In this document: positions 1 through 10,028 of the stretch, in pieces
Numbering within the stretch: position 1 is the first letter of the stretch
How the letters are laid out: the number at the start of each line of letters is the position of its first letter
DNA from: Clostridia bacterium
GTDB taxonomy: Bacteria > Bacillota_A > Clostridia > Oscillospirales > Acutalibacteraceae
Assembly (NCBI GenBank): GCA_017456015.1
Contig: JAFTLL010000004.1
Location: forward strand, 62,001 to 126,000
Length of the DNA: 64,000 nt
Reading direction: 5' to 3'
Translations under genes and position numbers: made by a program
Notes under the pieces: generated by a model
What the model saw: the letters and a program-made list of their open reading frames with translations, nothing else
What the model was told of the DNA's origin: nothing
Databases searched by the model: none

Positions 1-1196
1 AGAATCAGTACAGATGTACCTCCCAGGGAAACATTGATGCCGCCCACAGAACCGATTACAATCGGCAAAATGGCGATGACACTCAAAAATAGTGCTCCAA
101 GCAATGTTATTCTTGACAAGATTTTTTGAATAAAATCAGAGGTGGGTTTGCCGGGACGAATACCGGGAATCGCACCGCTGTTCTTACGCAAGTTGTTTGC
201 CATCTCTATGGGATTGTATTGAATGGTCACATAGAAATAAGCGAAGGCGATAATCATAATAAAATAAATTACCGCATAGAATATGCCCTGCACGCTGAAT
301 AAGGTTAAAAACTTATACATCGAAGAGCTGGTGTTTTTCATGAAGGACAATATCATTGTCGGCAACATAAGAATGGAACTAGCAAAAATGATAGGCATTA
401 CGCCGGACATATTTACCTTAATCGGAATATGAGAATTCTGACCGCCGTACATCTTACGGCCAACAACGCGTTTTGCATACTGTACCGGAATTCTGCGCTC
501 TGCATTGGTCATCCAAACGATAAACGCAATGATAAGCAAAAATGCCAGAATGATTCCAATGACCGCTGCCTGCTGGTCCAACTTCCAATAGCCGACCAAG
601 GTATTGAAGGTCTGCGGGCCTCTGGATATAATACCGGCAAAAAGCAGAACCGAGATGCCGTTTCCGATACCCTTGGTATCAATCTGCTCACCCAGCCACA
701 TCATCAATGCAGAACCTGCGGTAAAGCACAGAATGATAACAATAGCTGCGAAAACCTTTGCGCCGCCGGTTACGCTGACATAACCGCCAGAGCTTAAATA
801 CCAGTAATATGCAGAACCCTGGATCAATCCAAGAATTACGGTAGCAAAACGTGTGTATTTTGCAATACGCTTTTGCCCTTCTTCGCCCTCTTTTGCAATC
901 CGTTCCAGCGGAGGAATTGCAACTGTGAGCAGCTGCATGATAATGGAGGCATTGATATACGGTGTAACGCTCATCGCAAAGATGGCACCGTATTCCAATC
1001 CGCCGCCCGTTAAAATGGACAAATAATTGAAAAATTCATTCGCAACCGTTCCAGAAGCCGATTTCAGCATGCTTACATCAATAAACGGAACCGGAATTAC
1101 CGAACCGATACGGAAAATGATGATAATGAAAAGCGTGAAAAGAATCTTCTTTCTCAGGTCAACAATTTTCCAGGCATTGCGAAATGTTTCAAACAT
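1..1196 (-). CDS. secY: Protein translocase subunit SecY (partial, C-terminus beyond window edge)
   Basis: SecY is the central channel of the SecYEG translocon in the cytoplasmic membrane. The reading frame opens with ATG at 1196, directly after the rplO stop, and stays open to the left window edge, giving about 398 of the roughly 430 residues usual for the family. Translation from the start gives MFETFRNAWKIVDLRKKI, then a series of hydrophobic segments, and the conserved cytoplasmic loop motif with ...QGQKRIAKYTRF-like residues near position 105. It is the last visible gene of the spc part of the ribosomal cluster, its usual place, and its ribosome binding site (GAGGTGG) lies within the end of rplO, so the two are probably translationally coupled. 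The end is missing only because the window stops. Confidence 0.97.
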   Translation of the reverse strand, partial: MFETFRNAWKIVDLRKKILFTLFIIIIFRIGSVIPVPFIDVSMLKSASGTVANEFFNYLSILTGGGLEYGAIFAMSVTPYINASIIMQLLTVAIPPLERIAKEGEEGQKRIAKYTRFATVILGLIQGSAYYWYLSSGGYVSVTGGAKVFAAIVIILCFTAGSALMMWLGEQIDTKGIGNGISVLLFAGIISRGPQTFNTLVGYWKLDQQAAVIGIILAFLLIIAFIVWMTNAERRIPVQYAKRVVGRKMYGGQNSHIPIKVNMSGVMPIIFASSILMLPTMILSFMKNTSSSMYKFLTLFSVQGIFYAVIYFIMIIAFAYFYVTIQYNPIEMANNLRKNSGAIPGIRPGKPTSDFIQKILSRITLLGALFLSVIAILPIVIGSVGGINVSLGGTSVLI

Positions 1197-1637
1197 TTAA
1201 ACCACCTCTGCCTTTCCGCCGGCTGCCTCAATTTTTTCCTTAGCAGTAGCAGAAAAGGCAGCCGCTTTAACCGTAAGCTTTTTGGTGAGCTTACCGTTGG
1301 CAAGTACCTTTACGCCATTCAACTCTTTCTTGATAATACCTTTTTCAATAAGAGCAGCTGCATCAACGGTTGAACCGGCTCTGAATTTTTCTAAGGAAGA
1401 AAGATTGATAATTGCGTATTCCTTTGCAAAAATGTTATTAAAGCCTCTTTTCGGAACGCGGCGCTGCAAAGGCATCTGGCCGCCTTCAAAACCGATGCGC
1501 ATACCGCGACCGGCACGGGCTTTTTGACCCTTGTGTCCCTTACCGGCAGTTTTACCGTTGCCGGAACCATGACCTCTACCAATGCGCTTTGCTTCTTTTG
1601 TAGAACCAACTGCGGGAGAAAGTTCATGTAAATTCAT
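1197..1637 (-). CDS. rplO: Large ribosomal subunit protein L15 (uL15)
   Basis: L15 is a late-assembly protein of the 50S subunit. The 146-residue product has the typical long basic, glycine-rich N-terminal extension ([19 protein letters not shown]) that threads into rRNA, followed by the globular domain. I start it at the ATG at 1637 because a GGAGG sequence lies at a normal distance upstream. A GTG at 1646 in the same frame would fall inside that ribosome binding site, so it is not the start. The gene sits between rpmD and secY as in other Firmicutes. Confidence 0.97.
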   Translation of the reverse strand: MNLHELSPAVGSTKEAKRIGRGHGSGNGKTAGKGHKGQKARAGRGMRIGFEGGQMPLQRRVPKRGFNNIFAKEYAIINLSSLEKFRAGSTVDAAALIEKGIIKKELNGVKVLANGKLTKKLTVKAAAFSATAKEKIEAAGGKAEVV

Positions 1638-1654
1638 CGTTCGCACCTCCTTGC

Positions 1655-1849
1655 TTACGCTTGTTCTACCTCGATGAGGTGGATAATCTTCTTGATTTTG
1701 CCCTGTGTCTGCGCATTGTCAGGCTGAAAACGACAATCGCCGATTTTGAAAAGACCGAGGGCATTGGCGGTAGCGATTTGGTCATCTTTGCAACCAATCA
1801 AGCTTTTTACCAATTTAATGTTAAGGCCTGCAACCTTTTTCTTAGCCAT
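1655..1849 (-). CDS. rpmD: Large ribosomal subunit protein L30 (uL30)
   Basis: L30 is a small 50S protein that binds 23S rRNA. The 64-residue product has the family's usual length and begins [20 protein letters not shown]; the [14 protein letters not shown] segment matches the conserved second half. It lies between rpsE and rplO with 13 and 17 nt gaps, so it is an internal gene of the spc transcription unit. Its ribosome binding site (AAGGGGGAT) is weaker than those of its neighbours, though still readable. Confidence 0.96.
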   Translation of the reverse strand: MAKKKVAGLNIKLVKSLIGCKDDQIATANALGLFKIGDCRFQPDNAQTQGKIKKIIHLIEVEQA

Positions 1850-1862
1850 TGCAATATCCCCC

Positions 1863-2366
1863 TTAACCTAAAATTTCTTTTGCTGATTTGCCACGGATAG
1901 CCGCAATCTCATCAACATTGCGCAACGATGCCAGACCTTGAACCGTAGCACGAACTACGTTGCAAGGATTGTTCGAACGAAGCGCCTTGGTACGGATATC
2001 TCTAATGCCCACCGTTTCAATGACAGCACGAACCGGACCGCCGGCAATAACACCGGTACCGGGGGCTGCGGGTTTCATCAACACGCGGCCGGCGCCGAAA
2101 GCACCGACAACTTCGTGCGGAATGGTGGAACCTTTAAGGGAAACCTTAATTAAGTTCTTCTTGGCATCTTCAATGCCCTTACGGATGGCATCCGGAACTT
2201 CTCCGGCTTTACCCAAACCGTAACCGACAATGCCGTTGCCGTCACCGACAACAACCAGTGCCGAGAACTTCATGATACGGCCGCCCTTAACGGTTTTGGA
2301 TACGCGGTTGATGGCAACCACGCGCTCCTTTAAATCTAAAACTGATGCGTCAATATTTGTAGCCAA
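1863..2366 (-). CDS. rpsE: Small ribosomal subunit protein S5 (uS5)
   Basis: S5 shapes the mRNA entry channel and decoding fidelity in the 30S subunit. The 167-residue protein has the N-terminal double-stranded-RNA-binding fold ([18 protein letters not shown], then [17 protein letters not shown]) and the C-terminal S5 domain with the [15 protein letters not shown] segment. The start codon is TTG at 2366, placed by a strong GGAGG eight bases upstream; there is no ATG option between this site and the conserved N-terminus. A TTG start is uncommon for a highly expressed ribosomal protein gene. Confidence 0.96.
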   Translation of the reverse strand: MATNIDASVLDLKERVVAINRVSKTVKGGRIMKFSALVVVGDGNGIVGYGLGKAGEVPDAIRKGIEDAKKNLIKVSLKGSTIPHEVVGAFGAGRVLMKPAAPGTGVIAGGPVRAVIETVGIRDIRTKALRSNNPCNVVRATVQGLASLRNVDEIAAIRGKSAKEILG

Positions 2367-2381
2367 AAGTATTCCTCCTTC

Positions 2382-2741
2382 TTAGAATTTGAGGCCGCCC
2401 TCGCGGGCTCCTTCGGCCAGCTCCTTAACGCGACCGTGATAAATGTAGCCGCCGCGGTCAAATACGCAGACTTCTACACCCTTTTCCAAAGCGCGTTCAG
2501 CAACCAACTTTCCAACCTTGCGGGCTTCTTCTTTGTTGCCCTTACTCTTGCCGAAATCCTTTTCAACCGAGGAAGCAGCACAAATGGTTACACCCTTTAC
2601 ATCATCAATCAGCTGGGCGTAAATATTGCTGTTGGAGCGAAAAACATTCAGACGGGGGCATTCTGCCGTACCGCTGATTTTTCCACGGACACGAACATGT
2701 CTGTGAAGACGAGCCTTATTGCTGTCAGGCTTCTTAACCAT
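2382..2741 (-). CDS. rplR: Large ribosomal subunit protein L18 (uL18)
   Basis: L18 binds 5S rRNA together with L5 and helps build the central protuberance. The 119-residue product begins with [19 protein letters not shown], the basic 5S-binding tail, and continues with [19 protein letters not shown], the conserved core strand-helix region, ending in the expected GGLKF-type C-terminus. A consensus AAAGGAG precedes the ATG. It lies between rplF and rpsE with short gaps. Confidence 0.97.
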   Translation of the reverse strand: MVKKPDSNKARLHRHVRVRGKISGTAECPRLNVFRSNSNIYAQLIDDVKGVTICAASSVEKDFGKSKGNKEEARKVGKLVAERALEKGVEVCVFDRGGYIYHGRVKELAEGAREGGLKF

Positions 2742-2759
2742 ACGAATACACTCCTTTTA

Positions 2760-3308
2760 CTATTTCTTTGCGCCCTTGCCGGCCTTGCCCTCTTTGCGGC
2801 GAACATACTCGCCAACATAGCGGATACCCTTACCCTTATACGGCTCGGGCGGGCGTTTCTCGCGTATTTCAGCGGCAAACTGACCGACCTTTTGCTTATC
2901 GGTACCCAAAACCACAACTGCGTTGGGCGAGGGAACCTCAATTGCAATACCATCGATTTCAGGTATAATAACCTGATGAGAAAAGCCCAGGTTTAAAACC
3001 AAATCTTTTCCCTGCTTTGCAGCACGGTAACCGACACCGTTAACCTCTAATTCCTTTTTAAAGCCCTCGGTTACACCGGTGACCATGTTTTGGATTAAGG
3101 TACGGGTCAGACCATGCAACGAACGGCAAGTTTTGTTGTCGTTCGGGCGGGTAACAACAATATTGTTATCCTCAACCTGAATGGAAAGTTCGGGACGGAA
3201 GGTTTGGCTCAATGTGCCCTTCGGGCCTTTGACCGTAACCTCTTGACCGTTTACCTTCACTTCAACACCGGCAGGGATAGCAACAGGTAATTTTCCTATT
3301 CTTGACAT
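2760..3308 (-). CDS. rplF: Large ribosomal subunit protein L6 (uL6)
   Basis: L6 lies near the factor-binding centre of the 50S subunit. The 182-residue product starts [17 protein letters not shown] and contains two tandem L6 domains; the second carries the signature [22 protein letters not shown] at about residues 153-174. Length and order are standard. The gene lies between rpsH and rplR in the spc cluster. Confidence 0.97.
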   Translation of the reverse strand: MSRIGKLPVAIPAGVEVKVNGQEVTVKGPKGTLSQTFRPELSIQVEDNNIVVTRPNDNKTCRSLHGLTRTLIQNMVTGVTEGFKKELEVNGVGYRAAKQGKDLVLNLGFSHQVIIPEIDGIAIEVPSPNAVVVLGTDKQKVGQFAAEIREKRPPEPYKGKGIRYVGEYVRRKEGKAGKGAKK

Positions 3309-3321
3309 TATGCTATCCTCC

Positions 3322-3720
3322 CTACCAGATAAAAGCCAGAACTTCGCCGCCTACATTCTCGGCGCGAGCCTGCTTGTCTGTAATGATGCCTTTCGATGTA
3401 GAAAGAATTGCAATTCCGAGGCCTTTCAGAACCTTGGGCATATTCTCTACATCGGTATAGATGCGCAAACCGGGCTTGGAAACTCTGCGAAGTCCGGTGA
3501 TAATCTGCGACTTGTTCGGGCCGTATTTCAAAACAATATGAATCATGCCCTGCTTTCCGTCTTCAACAACGGTAAAGCTGCTAATATAACCCTCGTCCAA
3601 TAAAATCTGAGCAATTGCCTTTTTTACATTGGATGCGGGAATATCAACCGAATCATGTTTTGCTGTGCTTGCATTACGAATTCTCGTAAGCATATCAGCA
3701 ATCGTATCGGTGATTTGCAT
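3322..3720 (-). CDS. rpsH: Small ribosomal subunit protein S8 (uS8)
   Basis: S8 is a primary 16S rRNA binder and, in E. coli, the translational repressor of the spc operon. The 132-residue product begins [18 protein letters not shown] and ends with the [20 protein letters not shown] signature region and a GGEVLAFIW tail, all diagnostic of the family. A GGAGG lies upstream of the ATG at 3720. Whether S8 represses this cluster cannot be told from the sequence. Confidence 0.97.
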   Translation of the reverse strand: MQITDTIADMLTRIRNASTAKHDSVDIPASNVKKAIAQILLDEGYISSFTVVEDGKQGMIHIVLKYGPNKSQIITGLRRVSKPGLRIYTDVENMPKVLKGLGIAILSTSKGIITDKQARAENVGGEVLAFIW

Positions 3721-3751
3721 ACCGTCAACCTCCTTTGTTGTATGCTGCTGT

Positions 3752-3937
3752 TTACCAGCTTGCCTTCTTTACGCCCGGGATTTCACCCTTGTAAGCCAAT
3801 TCTCTGAAACAAATACGGCAAATACCGTATTTGCGAAGATAAGCGTGGGGTCTGCCGCAGATTTTACATCTGTTGTATTCTCTGGTAGAGAATTTAGCAG
3901 GTCTTTGCTGCTTCATTTTCATAGATGTCTTAGCCAT
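3752..3937 (-). CDS. rpsZ: Small ribosomal subunit protein S14, zinc-binding type (uS14)
   Basis: S14 is a late-assembling 30S head protein. This is the short 61-residue form with two CxxC pairs (CKIC and CRIC) that coordinate zinc, as opposed to the longer zinc-free paralogue that some bacteria use under zinc limitation. I start it at the ATG at 3937 ([16 protein letters not shown]); an in-frame ATG 33 nt earlier would add eleven residues that the family lacks. It lies between rplE and rpsH. Confidence 0.96.
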   Translation of the reverse strand: MAKTSMKMKQQRPAKFSTREYNRCKICGRPHAYLRKYGICRICFRELAYKGEIPGVKKASW

Positions 3938-3950
3938 TATTCCACACTCC

Positions 3951-4490
3951 TTACTTCGCGAACGGGGCACCCATGAGATCTAACATCTCGCGTGCTTCCT
4001 CATCGGTTTTAGCGGTTGTAACAAAAATAATGTCCATACCGCGAACCTTATCGATTTTATCATAGTCAATTTCAGGGAATATCAACTGTTCTTTAACGCC
4101 CATAGCATAGTTGCCGCGACCGTCAAAAGAATTGGGGTTGATACCGCGGAAGTCTCTAACGCGGGGCAGAGCGATGCTGAACAGTCTGTCAACAAACTCA
4201 TACATCTTTTCGCCGCGCAGTGTTACCTTAACACCAATCGGCATACCCTCACGCACTTTAAAGTTCGCAACCGACTTCTTTGCGTTACATACAACCGGTT
4301 TTTGACCGGTGATTTTTGCCAAATCTCCCATAATGGCGTCGATGACCTTAGAATTATCTCTGGCCTCGCCGCAACCTACATTGATGACGACCTTTTCGAG
4401 CTTCGGAATCTGCATGACGCTCTTATAAGCAAACTTTTTCATCAGCGCAGGAGCTACATTTGCTTTGTATTCCTCTTTTAGCCTTGCCAT
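3951..4490 (-). CDS. rplE: Large ribosomal subunit protein L5 (uL5)
   Basis: L5 binds 5S rRNA and contacts the P-site tRNA from the central protuberance. The 179-residue product has the conserved start [20 protein letters not shown], the [15 protein letters not shown] strand and the [20 protein letters not shown] signature near residues 109-128. Length and order (rplX, rplE, rpsZ) are as in Bacillus and Clostridia. Confidence 0.97.
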   Translation of the reverse strand: MARLKEEYKANVAPALMKKFAYKSVMQIPKLEKVVINVGCGEARDNSKVIDAIMGDLAKITGQKPVVCNAKKSVANFKVREGMPIGVKVTLRGEKMYEFVDRLFSIALPRVRDFRGINPNSFDGRGNYAMGVKEQLIFPEIDYDKIDKVRGMDIIFVTTAKTDEEAREMLDLMGAPFAK

Positions 4491-4507
4491 GTCATTTCCT
4501 CCTCACT

Positions 4508-4834
4508 CTAAAATACTTCGCCGCATTTTTTGCAAACGCGGTCCTTTTTGCCATCCTCGTAGATTTTATAACCTACTCTGGTCGGTTTCTTGCATTTCGG
4601 GCAAACAACCTGTACTTTACAAGCGTAAATTGCGCTTTCGGCCTTAACGATACCCGAGGGGTCGCCGGCTTTGCGGGGTTTTACGTGCTTGGATACCATG
4701 TTGAGTCCCTCAACAATGACCTTGCCCTCTTTGGGGCTGACTTCAAGGACTTTACCGGTTTTACCGCGGTCCTTGTTTTTGTCACCGGTCAGAATAACAA
4801 CCGTATCACCGGTTTTAATCTTCATTTTGCTCAT
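4508..4834 (-). CDS. rplX: Large ribosomal subunit protein L24 (uL24)
   Basis: L24 starts 50S assembly and lines the outer end of the peptide exit tunnel. The 108-residue product contains an N-terminal KOW motif (IKTGDTVVILTGDKNKDRGK) and a C-terminal segment with four cysteines in CPKC and CKKC pairs. Many Firmicutes L24 proteins carry this zinc-ribbon-like tail while others have lost the cysteines; here all are kept. It lies between rplN and rplE. Confidence 0.96.
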   Translation of the reverse strand: MSKMKIKTGDTVVILTGDKNKDRGKTGKVLEVSPKEGKVIVEGLNMVSKHVKPRKAGDPSGIVKAESAIYACKVQVVCPKCKKPTRVGYKIYEDGKKDRVCKKCGEVF

Positions 4835-4849
4835 GTTCCCAACCTCCTA

Positions 4850-5218
4850 TTAAAGTACTTCGGGAGCAAGAGAAAGGATTTTCATATAATCCTTTTCACG
4901 AAGCTCACGGGCTACGGGCCCAAAGATACGGGTACCTCTGGGGTTTTTATCATCTCTAATAATTACAGCTGCGTTTTCGTCAAAGCGAATGTAAGTGCCA
5001 TCGCTGCGGCGAAGCCCTTTACAAGACCTGACAATAACGGCTTTAATGACATCGCCTTTCTTCACAGTACCACCGGGTGCTGCTTTTTTAACCGAAGCAA
5101 CGACGACGTCACCTATATTCGCGTACCTCCTGCCGGAGCCGCCCAAAACACGGATACACATCAATTCCTTGGCGCCCGTGTTGTCAGCGACTTTGAGGAG
5201 AGTCTGTTGTTGTATCAC
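4850..5218 (-). CDS. rplN: Large ribosomal subunit protein L14 (uL14)
   Basis: L14 contacts the 30S subunit in bridge B8 and is the docking site for the silencing factor RsfS. The 122-residue product starts [20 protein letters not shown] and ends with [20 protein letters not shown], matching the family along its whole length. The ATG is preceded by a clear AAGGAGG. Confidence 0.97.
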   Translation of the reverse strand: MIQQQTLLKVADNTGAKELMCIRVLGGSGRRYANIGDVVVASVKKAAPGGTVKKGDVIKAVIVRSCKGLRRSDGTYIRFDENAAVIIRDDKNPRGTRIFGPVARELREKDYMKILSLAPEVL

Positions 5219-5236
5219 AGTCTTTTCCTCCTTTGA

Positions 5237-5494
5237 CTATTTAGCCTTTTCAACGATTTCAACCAAACGCCATCTCTTGTCCTTGGAAAGCGGCCGTGTC
5301 TCCATAACCAGAACACGATCGCCTACGCGGCACTCGTTGTTCTCGTCATGAGCTTTCAGTTTAACCGTGTTTTTAATAATCTTCTTGTAGAGCGGATGAC
5401 GGACATTGTCCTCAATTGCTACGACAATGGTTTTATCCATTTTATCGCTGACAACCTTACCGACTCTTGTTTTACGAAGGTTTCTTTCGCTCAT
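5237..5494 (-). CDS. rpsQ: Small ribosomal subunit protein S17 (uS17)
   Basis: S17 is a primary 16S rRNA binder with an OB fold. The 85-residue product starts [20 protein letters not shown] and contains the conserved [17 protein letters not shown] strand and the [19 protein letters not shown] signature. It lies between rpmC and rplN with about 20 nt on each side. Confidence 0.97.
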   Translation of the reverse strand: MSERNLRKTRVGKVVSDKMDKTIVVAIEDNVRHPLYKKIIKNTVKLKAHDENNECRVGDRVLVMETRPLSKDKRWRLVEIVEKAK

Positions 5495-5514
5495 TACGCT
5501 TTACCTCCCTTTCC

Positions 5515-5721
5515 TTACGCTCCGGCGCCGTCTTTAAGCTCTTTCTCGCGAAGAACAGTCTTAACGCGAGCGATGTCTTTCTTAACGGCCGGAATGCGTG
5601 TGGGGTTGTCGAGCTGGTTAATGGCGTGCTGGAAACGCAGACGGAACAATTCATCTTTCAGTTTTGTCAGTTGAATGTTCAACTCTGCGGGGGTCTTTTC
5701 TCTGATTTCCTGTATTTTCAT
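5515..5721 (-). CDS. rpmC: Large ribosomal subunit protein L29 (uL29)
   Basis: L29 sits at the polypeptide tunnel exit next to L23, where SRP and trigger factor dock. The 68-residue helical product begins [18 protein letters not shown] and contains LFRLRFQHAINQLDNPTRI, the typical L29 signature. Its ATG shares one base with the TAA of rplP upstream, which implies translational coupling. Confidence 0.97.
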   Translation of the reverse strand: MKIQEIREKTPAELNIQLTKLKDELFRLRFQHAINQLDNPTRIPAVKKDIARVKTVLREKELKDGAGA

Positions 5722-6146
5722 TACTGCTCACCACCCATTTCTTGCTTCGTGATAAACTTGCACTTGATAGGCAGCTTGTTGGCGGCCAAACGCATAGCCT
5801 CACGGGCCAATTCCTCGCTTACGCCACCGATTTCAAACATAACCTTACCCGGTTTTACAACCGAAACCCAATACTCGGGCGAACCTTTACCGGAACCCAT
5901 TCGAGTTTCAGCCGGTTTTTCGGTAATCGGCTTATCCGGGAAAATTTTAATCCAAACCTGACCGCCACGCTTGATATAACGGGTCATAGCAATACGGGCT
6001 GCCTCGATTTGATTCGATGTAATCCATGCCGGCTCCAAAGCTTGAAGACCAAAATCACCATGAGAAACAAAGTTGCCTCTCATTGCCTGGCCTTTCAAGC
6101 GGCCTCTGTGGACACGACGATATTTAACACGCTTCGGCATTAACAT
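5721..6146 (-). CDS. rplP: Large ribosomal subunit protein L16 (uL16)
   Basis: L16 organises the A-site side of the 50S subunit near the peptidyl transferase centre. The 141-residue product carries [18 protein letters not shown] near the start and a [16 protein letters not shown] signature. Two starts compete: ATG at 6146 (MLMPKRV) and ATG at 6140 (MPKRV). The GGAGG upstream lies 9 nt before the first but 15 nt before the second, and the Bacillus protein also begins MLLPKRV, so I chose 6146. That start shares one base with the rpsC stop. Confidence 0.95.
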   Translation of the reverse strand: MLMPKRVKYRRVHRGRLKGQAMRGNFVSHGDFGLQALEPAWITSNQIEAARIAMTRYIKRGGQVWIKIFPDKPITEKPAETRMGSGKGSPEYWVSVVKPGKVMFEIGGVSEELAREAMRLAANKLPIKCKFITKQEMGGEQ

Positions 6147-6814
6147 TATCGGGTGCCTCCTTCCTTGCGGGGTTTGCGGGTATCATGCAGAACCTCACCG
6201 GTATACAGCCATACTTTAACGCCCAGGCGACCGTAGGTGGTGTGCGCCTCAGCAAAGCCATAGTTGATATCGGCACGAATGGTTTGCAGCGGAATGGTAC
6301 CCTCATGATATTGCTCGGTACGCGCAATTTCCGCACCGCCCAAACGGCCGGAAACCTGAGTTTTGATACCCTTGGCGCCCAAACGCATTGCACGGCCGAT
6401 TGCCAATTTCATTGCACGGCGGAAAGAAATTCTCTTTTCCAGCTGTGCAGCGATATTTTCTGCAATCAAGGTCGCGTTCAAATCCGGATTTTTTACCTCA
6501 ACAATATTGATGATGACATGGTCATTTTTGAGGAATTTCTGACACTGTGCACGCAGTTTTTCGATTTCGGAACCGTTTCTGCCGATTACGATACCCGGTT
6601 TTGCACAGTGAATGTGAATACGAACTCTTTTGGCGTCGCGCTCGATTTCGATTTTTGCAACGCCGGCGGCATACAAGGTCTTTTTCAGATACTTGCGGAG
6701 GTTATAGTCCTCAACCAAAGTATCGCCAAAGACATTGTCTTTAACAAACCATCTGGAATCCCAATCTTTGATTATACCGACACGGAATCCATGCGGATGT
6801 ACTTTCTGGCCCAT
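6146..6814 (-). CDS. rpsC: Small ribosomal subunit protein S3 (uS3)
   Basis: S3 forms part of the mRNA entry tunnel and helicase centre of the 30S subunit. The 222-residue product starts [20 protein letters not shown], includes the KH-type domain with [16 protein letters not shown] at about residues 72-87, and a C-terminal domain ending in the VWLYTGEV segment. Length is standard. It follows rplV and overlaps rplP by one base. Confidence 0.97.
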   Translation of the reverse strand: MGQKVHPHGFRVGIIKDWDSRWFVKDNVFGDTLVEDYNLRKYLKKTLYAAGVAKIEIERDAKRVRIHIHCAKPGIVIGRNGSEIEKLRAQCQKFLKNDHVIINIVEVKNPDLNATLIAENIAAQLEKRISFRRAMKLAIGRAMRLGAKGIKTQVSGRLGGAEIARTEQYHEGTIPLQTIRADINYGFAEAHTTYGRLGVKVWLYTGEVLHDTRKPRKEGGTR

Positions 6815-6829
6815 AACTTAACCTCCTTC

Positions 6830-7168
6830 TTAGTCTTCATATTCCTTGACAACCAAGGTAACATGAGATGTTCTTTTCAAAATGCGGTGTGCACGGCCGT
6901 GGTCCTTCGGGCGGATTCTTTTGAGAATCGGGCCGGGACAGGCATAGCACTCTGCAACATACAGCTTAGAACCGTCCATATTGTGGTTGTTCTCAGCATT
7001 TGCGATTGCCGATTTGAGCAATTTCTCCAAATACTCGCAAGCAGCCTTGGGTGTGAATTTAAGAATTGCCAAAGCCTTATCGGTGGGCTGGTTACGGATT
7101 AAATCCAAAACAATCTGCATTTTGCGAGGTGAAATTCGGGCGAATTTAAGTGTAGCTTTTGCTTCCAT
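6830..7168 (-). CDS. rplV: Large ribosomal subunit protein L22 (uL22)
   Basis: L22 lines the constriction of the nascent-peptide tunnel; changes in its loop cause macrolide resistance in other species. The 112-residue product has the conserved start ATLKFARISPRKMQIVLDLI and the GPILKRIRPKDHGRAHRI hairpin loop near residues 80-97. Nothing unusual is visible in the loop. Confidence 0.97.
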   Translation of the reverse strand: MEAKATLKFARISPRKMQIVLDLIRNQPTDKALAILKFTPKAACEYLEKLLKSAIANAENNHNMDGSKLYVAECYACPGPILKRIRPKDHGRAHRILKRTSHVTLVVKEYED

Positions 7169-7188
7169 TGTTTACTCTCCTTTCAACC

Positions 7189-7464
7189 CTACTTCTTCGT
7201 GGTTTTGGAACCGGCGTGGCCCCGATAGGTTCTTGTGGGGGCGAACTCGCCGAACTTATGTCCGACCATATCCTCTGTAACATAAACAGGCACATGTTTG
7301 CGGCCGTCATGAACCGCAACCGTATGACCGACGAAATCGGGGAATATGGTGGATGCACGGCTCCATGTCTTTAAGACACGTTTTTCGCCGGTTTCATTCA
7401 TTTGCTGAACTCTTTTCAGTAAAACGGGTTGAATAAAAGGTCCTTTTTTAACGCTTCTTCCCAT
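7189..7464 (-). CDS. rpsS: Small ribosomal subunit protein S19 (uS19)
   Basis: S19 lies in the 30S head and contacts the A-site finger. The 91-residue product starts [13 protein letters not shown] and contains the signature [20 protein letters not shown] followed by [16 protein letters not shown]. It is located between rplB and rplV. Confidence 0.97.
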   Translation of the reverse strand: MGRSVKKGPFIQPVLLKRVQQMNETGEKRVLKTWSRASTIFPDFVGHTVAVHDGRKHVPVYVTEDMVGHKFGEFAPTRTYRGHAGSKTTKK

Positions 7465-7484
7465 GACTATTCTCCTTTCGTCGA

Positions 7485-8318
7485 CTATTTCGCGTTGCGG
7501 CGTTTGATAATCAGCTTATCAGAAGCCTTGTGTTTCTGGCGGGTCTTGTAGCCCAATGTGGGTTTGCCCCAAGGTGTTACAGGACCGGGACGGCCAATCG
7601 GTGACTTACCTTCACCACCACCATGCGGGTGGTCGCAGGGGTTCATTACCGAACCGCGAACGGTCGGTCTCCAACCCATGTGGCGTTTACGACCGGCTTT
7701 ACCGATGTTTACATTCTCATGCTCGGCGTTGCTGACCTGACCAATGGTGGCCATGCAGTTTACCGGAACGTTGCGAAGCTCGCCTGACGGCAATCTCAAC
7801 AAGGCATATTTGCCTTCTTTTGCCATGAGCTGTGCCATATTGCCGGCCGAACGAGCCAGCTGCGCACCTTTACCGGGGTACAACTCTACATTGTGAACAA
7901 AAGTACCAACCGGGATATCAACAAGATTCAGTGCATTGCCGGGTTTAATGTCTGCCCCCGGGCCGCTGATTACCGTATCGCCGACCTTCAAGCCGATGGG
8001 GGCGATAATGTAACGCTTCTCGCCGTCTTCATATTGCAGCAGAGAAATAAATGCGGAACGGTTGGGGTCATATTCAATGGTGAGAACGGTTGCAGGAATA
8101 CCTGCTTTGTCTCTCTTGAAATCAATAATGCGGTATTTTTTACGGTTGCCACCGCCTTGATGGCGAACGGTGATACGACCGTAGCTGTTGCGGCCGGCGT
8201 TGTTCTTCACCGGGGCAAGCAAACTTTTTTCCGGAGCGGTCTTGGACAGTTCGGAATAATCGATGACTGTCATACCACGTCTACCGGGAGTTGTCGGCTT
8301 ATAATGCTTAACTGCCAT
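7485..8318 (-). CDS. rplB: Large ribosomal subunit protein L2 (uL2)
   Basis: L2 is required for subunit association and peptidyl transferase activity. From the ATG at 8318 ([20 protein letters not shown]) the protein has 277 residues, the usual length. The [16 protein letters not shown] region and the C-terminal signature [20 protein letters not shown] with its critical histidine are intact. An upstream in-frame ATG at 8372 would add 18 residues not found in the family, and AGGAG precedes 8318. An 82-nt gap separates it from rplW, the widest inside the cluster after that between rplC and rpsJ is excluded. Confidence 0.97.
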   Translation of the reverse strand: MAVKHYKPTTPGRRGMTVIDYSELSKTAPEKSLLAPVKNNAGRNSYGRITVRHQGGGNRKKYRIIDFKRDKAGIPATVLTIEYDPNRSAFISLLQYEDGEKRYIIAPIGLKVGDTVISGPGADIKPGNALNLVDIPVGTFVHNVELYPGKGAQLARSAGNMAQLMAKEGKYALLRLPSGELRNVPVNCMATIGQVSNAEHENVNIGKAGRKRHMGWRPTVRGSVMNPCDHPHGGGEGKSPIGRPGPVTPWGKPTLGYKTRQKHKASDKLIIKRRNAK

Positions 8319-8400
8319 GTGTTTCACTCTCCTATTTTGGCTTAGCGGAGACAAATACGCGTCTCCATACATTGCCGGGAACGCTCAGTGGGTTCCCTTC

Positions 8401-8691
8401 TTATTTCAGACCCTCGAAGAATTCGATGGGTTTCGATTTCGCCGAAAGGGTTACAATCGCTTTTTTCCAGCTGGAAGTGTATCCCTGATAGCGGCCCATG
8501 CGACGCATCTGACCGCGCACGCTGATGGTGTTCACTTTAACGACCTCAACCGAGAAAAGCTCTTCAACAGCCTTTTTAATCTCGACTTTACCGGCGTTCT
8601 TTGCCACCTTGAAGGTATATTTTTTATCGGCAACTGTGTTCATGCTCTTTTCGGTGATAATCGGAGCAATAATAATATCCTGTGCAACCAT
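8401..8691 (-). CDS. rplW: Large ribosomal subunit protein L23 (uL23)
   Basis: L23 forms the tunnel-exit platform for trigger factor and SRP. The 96-residue product starts with [17 protein letters not shown], contains [20 protein letters not shown] (the rRNA-binding helix) and ends with the modification of [10 protein letters not shown] typical of the family. Its ATG overlaps the rplD stop by one base, with a GAGGAGG inside the end of rplD. Confidence 0.97.
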   Translation of the reverse strand: MVAQDIIIAPIITEKSMNTVADKKYTFKVAKNAGKVEIKKAVEELFSVEVVKVNTISVRGQMRRMGRYQGYTSSWKKAIVTLSAKSKPIEFFEGLK

Positions 8692-9314
8692 TATGCATAT
8701 ACCTCCTCAATCTTGGCTACGGCACCCTTAACAATCACCAATGTGTTTGCATTCAAAATGTCGTAGGTGTTGATTGTATTGACCTGTGCGGTCTTCACGC
8801 CGGCGATGTTTGCGGCGCTGCGAACAGCAAACGGATTGTTATCCTCTAATACAATCAATGTTTTCTTTCCGGTACCGATGGCTTTCAGGCAATCGACAAC
8901 CGTTTTGGTTTTATAAGAATCCAGGGCAAGAGAATCCAAAACAATCAGATTGCCTCCCTGTACCTTATCGGAAAGTGCGGATTTCAGCGCCAACTTACGA
9001 ACCTTCTTGTTCAAGCTGTAAGAATAATCTCTCGGCTTCGGACCGAGCGCAATACCGCCGTGTCTCCATTGCGGAGAACGGGTGGAGCCCTGTCTTGCAT
9101 GGCCTGTACCCTTTTGACGCCAAGGCTTGCGGCCACCGCCGGAAACCTCGGAGCGGGTTAATGTTGATTGTGTGCCCTGGCGTTGGTTTGCAAGGAAGTT
9201 TACAACCGCCATGTGCATAACGACCGCGTTCGGTTTGATACCGAAGATAGCATCGCTCAGTGCGATATCGCCTACCTGTTTACCGGTCATGTCAACTACT
9301 GCTACGTTTGGCAT
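8691..9314 (-). CDS. rplD: Large ribosomal subunit protein L4 (uL4)
   Basis: L4 folds early in 50S assembly and its long loop reaches the tunnel constriction. The 207-residue product carries the loop signature [19 protein letters not shown] at about residues 61-79. In several bacteria L4 also represses the S10 operon by binding its own leader; the structured leader upstream of rpsJ in this window would be the candidate target, but this is inference only. Confidence 0.97.
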   Translation of the reverse strand: MPNVAVVDMTGKQVGDIALSDAIFGIKPNAVVMHMAVVNFLANQRQGTQSTLTRSEVSGGGRKPWRQKGTGHARQGSTRSPQWRHGGIALGPKPRDYSYSLNKKVRKLALKSALSDKVQGGNLIVLDSLALDSYKTKTVVDCLKAIGTGKKTLIVLEDNNPFAVRSAANIAGVKTAQVNTINTYDILNANTLVIVKGAVAKIEEVYA

Positions 9315-9331
9315 AACTCAACACTCCTTTC

Positions 9332-9964
9332 CTAAGCTTTCACGCTGTCTGAAATTACCACAATTCCGCCCTTCGGGCCCGGGATTGCACCCTTAACTGC
9401 AATAATGTTGTTTTCAGCGTCTACTTTAACTACATCTAAATTTTGAACCGTTACACGCTCTGCGCCCAAGTGACCGGCCATTTTCTTGCCTTTCATAACG
9501 CGAGAAGGGGTGCTGCTGGCGCCCAGCGAACCGCCGTGACGGGCAACAGGACCTGTACCGTGCGACATTTTCAGACGGGAGAAATTCCAGCGCTTGATTA
9601 CGCCGGCGTAACCCTTACCTTTGCTGGTGCCGACAACATCAATGCGTTCGCCCTCAGCAAATACGTCTGCTTTAATAATGTCTCCTACCTTGTAAGAAGA
9701 CATATCTTCTAAACGAAGTTCACGCAACACCTTTTTCGGTGCTACATCGCCCTTGCCGAAATGGCCTTTCATGGGCTTATTTACTTTGGATGCCTTCAAA
9801 TCGCCAAAGCCGATTTGCACTGCGGCATACCCGTCATTCTCTTCGGTTTTGATTTGGCTGACCACACAGGGGCCGGCTTCAATTACGGTTACGGGAATGA
9901 CATTTCCGTTTGCGTCAAAAAGCTGGGTCATACCAAGCTTTTTGCCAATGATACCTTTTTTCAT
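9332..9964 (-). CDS. rplC: Large ribosomal subunit protein L3 (uL3)
   Basis: L3 nucleates 50S assembly, and its loop approaches the peptidyl transferase centre. The 210-residue product starts [20 protein letters not shown] and contains the signature [20 protein letters not shown] near residues 128-147, including the glutamine-methylation loop region of the family. It lies second in the operon after rpsJ. Confidence 0.97.
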   Translation of the reverse strand: MKKGIIGKKLGMTQLFDANGNVIPVTVIEAGPCVVSQIKTEENDGYAAVQIGFGDLKASKVNKPMKGHFGKGDVAPKKVLRELRLEDMSSYKVGDIIKADVFAEGERIDVVGTSKGKGYAGVIKRWNFSRLKMSHGTGPVARHGGSLGASSTPSRVMKGKKMAGHLGAERVTVQNLDVVKVDAENNIIAVKGAIPGPKGGIVVISDSVKA

Positions 9965-10028
9965 TTTTATCCTCCTAAATGGTTATTGGTTGGCTTGCGC
10001 CAACATGACCTGCCGATGCCAACCGGGA

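Noticed and set aside
4460..7102. Plus-strand frames of 258 and 305 codons opposite rplX-rplN and rpsC-rplV
   Set aside because: Antisense to tightly packed ribosomal protein genes, with no ribosome binding site pattern or domain.
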